Notes under the pieces: generated by a model
Told to the model about the DNA's origin: nothing
The model's input: only the letters and a program-made list of their open reading frames with translations
Databases searched by the model: none
Program-made: the position numbers and the translations under genes
Shown here: one piece after another, positions 1-4,830 of the stretch
Layout of the letters: every line of letters begins with the position of its first letter
How positions within the stretch are numbered: position 1 is the first letter of the stretch
Source of the DNA: UBA6215 sp964484255
GTDB taxonomy: Bacteria > Omnitrophota > Gorgyraeia > Pluralincolimonadales > Pluralincolimonadaceae
Length of the DNA stretch: 8,854 nucleotides
Direction of reading: 5' to 3'
Assembly (NCBI GenBank): GCA_964484255.1
Contig: CAZAEH010000040.1
Coordinates: forward strand, 1-8,854

Positions 1-130
1 TTACTGCGTAAGCCCTGGGGTTGTCGCAGACAACCAGCGCCGGCTTAGCCGCCAGCCGCTTCTTGCGCGCGGCGTCGATTATGGCCTGCAGGTTCGTCCC
101 CTGCCCCGAACAGAAGACCGCGAAGTTCAT
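1..130 (-). CDS. purN: Phosphoribosylglycinamide formyltransferase, N-terminal part (cut by window edge)
   Basis: Reading leftwards from the ATG at 130..128 gives 43 residues beginning MNFAVFCSGQGTNLQAIIDA, after which the window ends without a stop. The beta-strand followed by SGxGTNLQAII is the phosphate-binding N-terminus of PurN, the 10-formyltetrahydrofolate-dependent enzyme that formylates GAR in purine synthesis. In E. coli PurN the matching stretch is SGNGTNLQAII, so Gln replaces Asn here. The ATG overlaps the trxA stop codon in an ATGA (4-nt overlap), which fixes the start and implies translational coupling. The catalytic Asn-His-Asp residues lie outside the window. Identification rests on this N-terminal motif alone, but it is distinctive. 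Confidence 0.88.
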   Translation of the reverse strand, partial: MNFAVFCSGQGTNLQAIIDAARKKRLAAKPALVVCDNPRAYAV

Positions 131-456
131 TTAAGGAGCTCTTCCAGTCTTCTTGTTATATCCTCTTTGGATATGACACCGACCGTCCTGGCGGCCTCCT
201 TGCCGTCCTTGAAGAATATCAGGGTGGGGATATTCATGACGTTGAAGCGCGAAGCGGTCTCTCCGGCCTCATCCACCTCTATCTTCGCCACGGTAACTTT
301 GCCCGCGAAATCATTAGCCGCCGCCTCAACCGACGGGGCTATCATCTTGCAGGGCATGCACCACTGTGCCCAGAAATCCACCAGGGCTACCCCCTTTGCC
401 TGGATTATCACCTTATCGAAATCGCTATCATTTAAATGCAGTATATTTTCAGCCAT
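127..456 (-). CDS. trxA: Thioredoxin, CMPC active-site variant
   Basis: This is a 109-residue single-domain thioredoxin, the normal family length, with no signal peptide, so a cytoplasmic dithiol reductant. The redox motif WCMPCK lies at residues 32-37 (Cys33, Cys36), and the cis-proline is in NIPT (Pro77). Phe-Trp-Ala before the active site and the C-terminal FFKDGKEAARTVG strand-turn are typical. The classic active site is WCGPC; Met replaces Gly here, which may shift redox potential or partner choice. TrxB, encoded two genes upstream in the same run, is the expected reductase. An upstream CGGAG at moderate spacing supports the ATG at 456. The TGA stop overlaps the purN ATG. Confidence 0.96.
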   Translation of the reverse strand: MAENILHLNDSDFDKVIIQAKGVALVDFWAQWCMPCKMIAPSVEAAANDFAGKVTVAKIEVDEAGETASRFNVMNIPTLIFFKDGKEAARTVGVISKEDITRRLEELLK

Positions 457-477
457 GTTCGACTCCGTTGTTATTAT

Positions 478-888
478 CTAATCGATGTGATAACCGGATA
501 TCCTCCACTTGCCGTCCCTGTCCAGCATGGGCACTATTATCTCCTGCGCGTCGGATTTCTTCTTGAATTGAGTATCATATACAAGGATGATATATTCTCC
601 GTCGGGCGCGCCCTGCATCTTGTTCTGGCGCGTAGCCGATACCAGTTTCCTGGATTTGGCCGCTCCAAGCATGTCCCTGAGCGATCCGCATGTCCTTACC
701 CATTCGTCCTTCTGCACGGACGCCTTAAAAAGCGAGGAAGACTCGTCATAGCTTTGGGCATAATCCTTATTATCGAGCAGCTCGAGCCAATTATCGGCGG
801 ATTTCTCGGCCTTCTTCTCGGGGCTCGCCGCGAAACATATCCCCGCGCTCAACGCGACAGCGAGGAAAGCTGACAGCAGTTTTTTCAT
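478..888 (-). CDS. Secreted DUF4019 family protein
   Basis: A 136-residue protein of unknown function matching the DUF4019 pattern as I know it: a helical first half with WLELLDNKDYAQSYDESS, then Trp-Val-Arg and a short Leu-Gly segment, then a beta half with GAPDGEYIILVYDTQF and a final DGKWRISGYHID. Residues 1 to about 20 (MKKLLSAFLAVALSAGICFA) form a signal peptide, so the protein should be periplasmic or secreted. The ATG at 888 is chosen because AGGAGG lies just upstream (900..895). An upstream in-frame extension to 1014 would overlap trxB heavily and bury the signal peptide. Position between trxB and trxA suggests co-expression with thioredoxin, but no functional link is established. Confidence 0.88.
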   Translation of the reverse strand: MKKLLSAFLAVALSAGICFAASPEKKAEKSADNWLELLDNKDYAQSYDESSSLFKASVQKDEWVRTCGSLRDMLGAAKSRKLVSATRQNKMQGAPDGEYIILVYDTQFKKKSDAQEIIVPMLDRDGKWRISGYHID

Positions 889-894
889 CCCGGT

Positions 895-900
895 CCTCCT
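895..900 (-). promoter_or_regulatory. Shine-Dalgarno AGGAGG of the DUF4019 gene
   Basis: Reverse complement of 895-900 reads AGGAGG, six bases before the ATG at 888..886. It decides the start codon of the DUF4019 gene over the longer in-frame alternative. It lies immediately after the end of trxB and shares one base with its TAA stop (902..900). Confidence 0.8.
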
Positions 901-1838
901 TAATGAGGCCTTTCGGCCTGATTGCGGTTTTCGATATATTTCTGGGCGGAGAACGCGGCGGTCGCGCCGTCCCCGCAGGCCGTGACGAACTGGCGAAGCG
1001 TCTTTTTCCTGCAATCTCCCGCGGCAAAGAATCCCGGCCGCGAGGCGGCCATGTCATCGTCGGTTATAATATACCCCTTATCGTCCGTCTCGACAAGTCC
1101 TTTTACGAGCCCTGTATGGGGAGTGAACCCTACCGCGAGGAACACCCCGCTGGCGGGTACCAGTTTCTGCCCGGAAGTCTTGACATTCCTGGTCATCACG
1201 CCCTCGACGCGCTCCTTTCCCAATATCTCGGTTACCACGCTGTCCCAGACCATCTCGATCTTCTTCTCGGCGAAAGCCCGCTCCTGGAGTATCTTCGTGG
1301 CGCGCAGTTCATTCCTGCGGTGGATCACCGACACCTTTGAGCAGAAATGCGTCAGGTGAAGGGCCTCTTCTATGGCCGTATCGCCACCGCCCACCACAAC
1401 CGTCTCCTTGTTCCTGAACAGCGGCCCGTCGCATGTAGCGCAATATGAGACGCCCCTGCCTTCAAGCTCTTTCTCTCCCGGTACACCCAGCGAAGAGTAG
1501 CTGGCGCCCATAGCCAATATGACCGCCGAAGCTCCGAAAGACCCGTCGGAGCATGACAACCGCTTGCGCGGGCCTTCTTCCTCCACCTTCACGACATCAG
1601 CGCTCCTTATCTCAAGCCCGAAACGCTGCGCCTGCTTTACCATGTCATCTATCACTTTCGGGCCGGCGACCCCTTCCGGGAAACCCGGGTAATTCTCGAG
1701 CAAAGGTGAAGTCAGTATCTGTCCGCCCGGCATCAATTTCTCCAGCAGCAGGGTCTTGAGCCTTGCGCGCGAGGCGTATATCCCGGCCGTAAGGCCGGCG
1801 GGCCCGCCGCCGATTATAACTACATCATAGTCAGCCAT
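900..1838 (-). CDS. trxB: Thioredoxin reductase (NADPH-dependent flavoprotein)
   Basis: A 312-residue, full-length low-molecular-weight thioredoxin reductase. The FAD-binding GGGPAG is at residues 10-15, the redox disulfide CATC at 133-136, the NAD(P)H-binding GGGDTA at 150-155, the NADPH 2'-phosphate signature HRRNELRA at 173-180, and the C-terminal FAD motif FFAAGDC followed by RQFVTACGDGATAA. It transfers electrons from NADPH through FAD to thioredoxin in the cytoplasm; its likely partner trxA is 444 bases downstream. The ATG at 1838 overlaps the preceding transporter's stop by 8 nt (ATGGCTGA), and AAGGAG lies about ten bases upstream. The last codons form a GAAA-capped hairpin ahead of the next gene's ribosome binding site. 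Confidence 0.97.
   Translation of the reverse strand: MADYDVVIIGGGPAGLTAGIYASRARLKTLLLEKLMPGGQILTSPLLENYPGFPEGVAGPKVIDDMVKQAQRFGLEIRSADVVKVEEEGPRKRLSCSDGSFGASAVILAMGASYSSLGVPGEKELEGRGVSYCATCDGPLFRNKETVVVGGGDTAIEEALHLTHFCSKVSVIHRRNELRATKILQERAFAEKKIEMVWDSVVTEILGKERVEGVMTRNVKTSGQKLVPASGVFLAVGFTPHTGLVKGLVETDDKGYIITDDDMAASRPGFFAAGDCRKKTLRQFVTACGDGATAAFSAQKYIENRNQAERPH
906..919 (-). other. GAAA-tetraloop hairpin at the 3' end of trxB
   Basis: On the transcribed strand, bases 919..906 read AGGCC-GAAA-GGCCT: a 5-bp stem closed by C-G with a GNRA loop. It spans the last codons of trxB and ends about five bases before the AGGAGG of the DUF4019 gene. No U-tract follows, so it is not an intrinsic terminator. 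It could affect intra-operon mRNA processing or coupling, or be chance. Confidence 0.45.
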
Positions 1839-3096
1839 TGATGTGTTTCTCCTTGAACAGGTAAAGGTCCGCGAAACCTAGTATCCCCGCGGCAACATAA
1901 AAACCGCTTACGGAATATAATATCCAGCTCCTGTCGACCGTCTCGGCGAGCATCGATGAGCAAAGCATGAATATCAGGAAAGCCACGTTCATCGCTATGC
2001 CGAGGGAGCTGAATATCCTCCCGCGCATGTTCTCGACCACCATCTCATGTATCATGGTGTTCGTGGATATACCTACCGGGGCCAGGAATATCCCAAGGAA
2101 CATCGCCATGACCGACGCAAAAAGGAAAGACTGTGTCCACTTCAGGAGCATCGTAAAAAAGAACATGGCCAGGCCCGCGGTAATAAAACAGCCGAATATC
2201 GTCTTGTGCTTGGAAAGCCTGTGGCCCGCCCGCCCGTAGATGACCGAACCCAAAAAGAAGCCGCCGCCGAGGAACAGCCCCAGGAGGCCCAGGTCGCGCG
2301 TCACCGAACCCATAGCTTCCTGTATGAAGACTATTATGACGGCATATGCCGCGCCCGCGCCGGCCATCATCACGAAGAGGACACGGAAAGCGAACCTCGC
2401 CTCCTTATGGCCCCTTAGGTACCTCAGGCCGTCGGTGATCTCCGAGATGAGCGACTTCCTTATCACCTTCTCTATCTCGGCAAGCCCGACCGGTTTAGCC
2501 GCCTTCCTTTTATGCCCGGCTATGAAGACTATCGCCGCGGCCGAGCAAAGGTATATAAGGCCGTTAAGGTAAAGGCTTCCCCTGACATTCATCATTTCCA
2601 CGAGGATGCCTCCTACGACGAACCAGAATATGGCCCCTATCATCCCGGTCACGGTAAAAAGAGAGTTTGCCATCAGCAATTTTTCCTTGGAAACAAGGTC
2701 GGGTATTATGGAAAGCCTGGCCGGCAGGAAGAAACAGCTGACCGCGAATATCAGGAAGACCGCCGCGTATATCGGCAGCGACGGGGCAGACTTTACGTCT
2801 ACGAACATAAGCGGTACCGCCAGGACAACCAGCGCGCGCAGCACATCGCAGACGATCATCGTCCTCTTCTTGTCCCACCTGTCTATGAACGCCCCTGCTA
2901 TGGGGCTGACGAAGAATGAGGGTATTATGGTGAACGAGAAGAACTTTGCCAGCTCAAAAGGCGAACCCGGCGTCCTGGCATAGACTATAGCTATGAGGAC
3001 CATCTGGTTGAGCCTGTCGCCGAATTGGGAGATTATCTGCCCAAGCCAGAGCAGGAAAAAATTACGCTCTCGTAGAACTTCCCTGAAGTGCGCCAA
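1831..3096 (-). CDS. MFS transporter (EntS/MFS_3-type exporter)
   Basis: A 421-residue polytopic protein with about 12 hydrophobic segments in two halves joined by a charged loop (HKRKAAKPVGLAEIEK onward), typical of the major facilitator superfamily. The N-terminus, with NFFLLWLGQIISQFGDRL, matches the enterobactin-exporter/macrolide-efflux-like MFS_3 group. The loop between helices 2 and 3 has the motif-A-like GAFIDRWDKKRTM (residues 68-80). The substrate cannot be told from sequence. The start is TTG at 3096: a TAG lies in frame upstream near the tRNA-Thr 3' end, and the next ATG (residue 32) would remove most of helix 1. No strong Shine-Dalgarno is visible. The gene begins 33 nt after the tRNA-Thr and overlaps trxB by 8 nt. 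Confidence 0.9.
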   Translation of the reverse strand: MAHFREVLRERNFFLLWLGQIISQFGDRLNQMVLIAIVYARTPGSPFELAKFFSFTIIPSFFVSPIAGAFIDRWDKKRTMIVCDVLRALVVLAVPLMFVDVKSAPSLPIYAAVFLIFAVSCFFLPARLSIIPDLVSKEKLLMANSLFTVTGMIGAIFWFVVGGILVEMMNVRGSLYLNGLIYLCSAAAIVFIAGHKRKAAKPVGLAEIEKVIRKSLISEITDGLRYLRGHKEARFAFRVLFVMMAGAGAAYAVIIVFIQEAMGSVTRDLGLLGLFLGGGFFLGSVIYGRAGHRLSKHKTIFGCFITAGLAMFFFTMLLKWTQSFLFASVMAMFLGIFLAPVGISTNTMIHEMVVENMRGRIFSSLGIAMNVAFLIFMLCSSMLAETVDRSWILYSVSGFYVAAGILGFADLYLFKEKHING

Positions 3097-3129
3097 ATTG
3101 GACTCTGAATGGTTGTGAGCGGGATTCTA

Positions 3130-3205
3130 TGGAGCTGGCGAGAGGGATTGAACCTCCGACCCGCGATTTACGAAACCGCTGCTCTACCAACTGAGCTACG
3201 CCAGC
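3130..3205 (-). tRNA. tRNA-Thr(CGT)
   Basis: The reverse complement folds as a 76-nt cloverleaf: acceptor GCTGGCG/CGCCAGC, D-arm GCTC-AGTTGGTA-GAGC, anticodon stem GCGGT/ATCGC with loop TTCGTAA, T-arm GGAGG-TTCAATC-CCTCT (one G-U), discriminator T and encoded CCA. The anticodon CGT reads ACG (Thr). It lies between the CBM48 gene and the MFS gene on the same strand, without its own obvious promoter, so it probably depends on the promoter ahead of tRNA-Phe. Confidence 0.97.
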
Positions 3206-3234
3206 CCAAATGCCTGGATACGGGGAAACCTTTG

Positions 3235-3519
3235 TTATTTGACTTCTACGACGCAGTTCGTGCTTCCGAACTCGTTGGGCACACAGGCGTCGCAGCTGGG
3301 GTCATTCTGCCACGAACCGTCAACGTAGAATTTATACTCATAGCGCCCGGGTTTCAGGCTAAGGGCGGCTGTCCAGTCGTCCTTCCAATCCTTCTTCATC
3401 GGTGTAGCGTTGACATCCCAATTGTTGAAATCTCCGGCGACGCTCACACTGTTGGCATAGGGGGCTATCAACTTGAACGCCACCTTCTTTGTCCCAGACT
3501 TCTTCACTGCCTTTGCCAT
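3235..3519 (-). CDS. Stand-alone CBM48 (glycogen-binding/isoamylase N-terminal type) protein
   Basis: A 94-residue protein consisting almost entirely of one carbohydrate-binding module family 48 / AMPK-type glycogen-binding domain. Signature residues are VAGDFNNWD (28-35), a Trp at 49, LKPGRYEYKFYVDGSWQNDP (55-74) and the final NEFGSTNCVVEV. Such domains bind alpha-1,4-glucans or act as isoamylase early-set domains; no catalytic domain is attached and no signal peptide is present, so it should be cytoplasmic. Three cysteines (76, 79, 89) form a CxxC plus a third Cys, not required by the fold. AAGGAGGG before the ATG at 3519 supports the start. The gene sits between tRNA-Phe and tRNA-Thr, all co-oriented, with 33 and 29 nt gaps. 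Its role (glycogen regulation or scaffold) is unknown. Confidence 0.92.
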   Translation of the reverse strand: MAKAVKKSGTKKVAFKLIAPYANSVSVAGDFNNWDVNATPMKKDWKDDWTAALSLKPGRYEYKFYVDGSWQNDPSCDACVPNEFGSTNCVVEVK

Positions 3520-3552
3520 GACCGCTCCCTCCTTATTTTTTATATACAGAAA

Positions 3553-3628
3553 TGGTGCCGAGGAACGGAATCGAACCGTTCACGCCGGGATTTTCAGTCC
3601 CGCGCTCTACCAACTGAGCTACCTCGGC
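3553..3628 (-). tRNA. tRNA-Phe(GAA)
   Basis: The reverse complement folds as a 76-nt cloverleaf: acceptor GCCGAGG/CCTCGGC, D-arm GCTC-AGTTGGTA-GAGC, anticodon stem CGGGA/TCCCG with loop CTGAAAA, variable loop GCGTG, T-arm AACGG-TTCGATT-CCGTT, discriminator A and encoded CCA. The anticodon GAA decodes TTC/TTT (Phe). It is the first gene after the strong promoter at 3660-3688, with a short leader of roughly 25 nt. Confidence 0.98.
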
Positions 3629-3659
3629 ATAAATTTACGGATTTTTGAAAGGTTTCGAT

Positions 3660-3688
3660 ATTATATAATTTCGAAGCCGGTAAGTCAA
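3660..3688 (-). promoter_or_regulatory. Strong sigma70-type promoter ahead of tRNA-Phe
   Basis: On the minus strand TTGACT (3688..3683) is followed by a 17-nt spacer and TATAAT (3665..3660): a perfect -10, a 5/6 -35 and optimal spacing. Initiation is expected near 3653, about 25 nt before the mature tRNA-Phe 5' end. The -35 begins two bases after the DUF748 stop codon, so there is no room for a terminator between them. No other promoter or terminator is visible before 3096, so this one may serve tRNA-Phe, the CBM48 gene, tRNA-Thr and possibly the MFS-trxB-DUF4019-trxA-purN run. Confidence 0.88.
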
Positions 3689-3690
3689 CC

Positions 3691-4821
3691 CTATTTTCCG
3701 AGTATACCCTGGAGTTTTTCACCCAGTTTCTTGGCGGTCTCGCCCGCCTCGCCGCCCAATACCTCCCCTATCTTCTCTCCCGCCTTGACCGGATTCCTTA
3801 AAAGCCTGACCACTCCGTCCGTAAAGGCCTTGAGCATCGAATTGCGCAGCGCGCGGACCATTTCATCGCCCCATTTAAAATCAGGCTTGCCCAGGTTTCC
3901 CTTTATCTCGAAACTGAAGTTCACGGCGTTGTTCTCGTCCCTGAGGAACTCTATGACATCGCTGGTCTTGATCTCGAAGAGTACGGTCTTGTTGGGGTCG
4001 CCGACGGGCTCAAGATCGACATCCTGTATTTTTACTCCGGTCTTAACATTCAGGGCGCCTTTATCGCATGCCGCCTCGGTATCCACGAACAAGTTGCCCT
4101 TCCTCACCTTGACCGAAAGGTTATTCCCGTAATACGGCGAGAACTTCGGCAACGGCACGTTCTCTATCTTCACTTTGCCGTCGAAGCTCATCGGTTTCTC
4201 GAGGAACTTGCCCTTCCCGTCAACCGAGAAGGACCCCTGGCCCTCTATATTGCCTTTGACGTTTATGCTTGTGATAATGCTCCTGTCGGACAACGATACC
4301 GAATTGACGACCTGCCCGTCTATACCCGAGAACCGGGTTATGATCGCCGGAGATGATATCTTCTGGTCTATAAATTGGAGGCTGCCGCCGGTTACCGAGA
4401 ATTTCTTGAAAAGAAGGTCCTCGGCGCGTCTTGACGGGCCCTTCTCCATCTTCTTCATTTCGGGCAACTTGAACTTCCCGTCCTCACCGAGGGTCAGGAT
4501 AACCTCCGGGTCGGTGAGCGAGACCGTCTTAAGGACCTGTTTGTTGAAAAGGATCGGTATCAAGTAGAAATCTGCGCTCACTTCTTTCGCCTTGAAGAAG
4601 TAATCGCCTTCCCTTCCGGGGTTCAGGACCTTGATATCGGTCAGGACTATCTTCCTTTTGAGCACGCTAAGGTTGCAGTCGCCTATCGATATGTCCAGGC
4701 CCAGCCGGTCCTTCGCGGCACCGGTCAGGAGGTCCTTCATGCGCGGTGCAACCATCAACTGCGCAAAAAAAGCCAATATCACCAATACGCCTGCTACTAT
4801 GAAAAATCTCTTCCAGAACAT
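3691..4821 (-). CDS. AsmA-like / DUF748 domain protein
   Basis: A 376-residue protein with an N-terminal signal anchor (hydrophobic residues about 6-23 after MFWKRFF) and a long beta-rich body. The order of segments is characteristic of DUF748/AsmA-type proteins: LGLDISIGDCNLSVLKRKIV, VLNPGREGDYFFKAKEVSAD, LTDPEVILTLGEDGKF, then FKKFSVTGGSLQFIDQ and PLPKFSPYYGNNLSV. These families form elongated periplasmic beta-groove proteins implicated in lipid handling between the inner and outer membranes, which suggests a diderm host. It is short for the AsmA superfamily. The C-terminal 30 or so residues are a Gly/Lys/Glu-rich amphipathic helix. ATG at 4821 is preceded by AAGGGGAG. It lies 9 nt downstream of the thioredoxin-fusion gene and ends beside the tRNA-Phe promoter. 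Confidence 0.8.
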   Translation of the reverse strand: MFWKRFFIVAGVLVILAFFAQLMVAPRMKDLLTGAAKDRLGLDISIGDCNLSVLKRKIVLTDIKVLNPGREGDYFFKAKEVSADFYLIPILFNKQVLKTVSLTDPEVILTLGEDGKFKLPEMKKMEKGPSRRAEDLLFKKFSVTGGSLQFIDQKISSPAIITRFSGIDGQVVNSVSLSDRSIITSINVKGNIEGQGSFSVDGKGKFLEKPMSFDGKVKIENVPLPKFSPYYGNNLSVKVRKGNLFVDTEAACDKGALNVKTGVKIQDVDLEPVGDPNKTVLFEIKTSDVIEFLRDENNAVNFSFEIKGNLGKPDFKWGDEMVRALRNSMLKAFTDGVVRLLRNPVKAGEKIGEVLGGEAGETAKKLGEKLQGILGK

Positions 4822-4830
4822 TATCTCCCC

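Noticed and set aside
436..873. Plus-strand open frame of 145 residues opposite the DUF4019 gene
   Set aside because: The minus-strand gene has a signal peptide, a strong Shine-Dalgarno and a family match; the plus frame has none.
889..1014. N-terminal extension of the DUF4019 gene to an upstream start
   Set aside because: The extension is Arg-rich, overlaps trxB by over 100 nt and would mask the signal peptide; the AGGAGG fits the ATG at 888.
1783..1798. GC-rich inverted repeat CCGGCC-GTAA-GGCCGG near the trxB start
   Set aside because: It encodes the constrained GPAGLTAGIY part of the FAD motif, and the transcribed-strand loop is not a special tetraloop; probably a codon-level coincidence.
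3520..3552. Possible terminator between tRNA-Phe and the CBM48 gene (A/T-rich run)
   Set aside because: There is no stem before the T/A run on the transcribed strand; the run is just the A-rich leader before the Shine-Dalgarno.
3109..3648. Plus-strand open frame of 179 residues over the tRNA region
   Set aside because: It contains both tRNA genes and the CBM48 gene in antisense; the readable peptide is simply translated tRNA complement.
3473..4132. Plus-strand open frame of 219 residues
   Set aside because: It runs through a tRNA, a promoter and the DUF748 gene in antisense and has no family resemblance.
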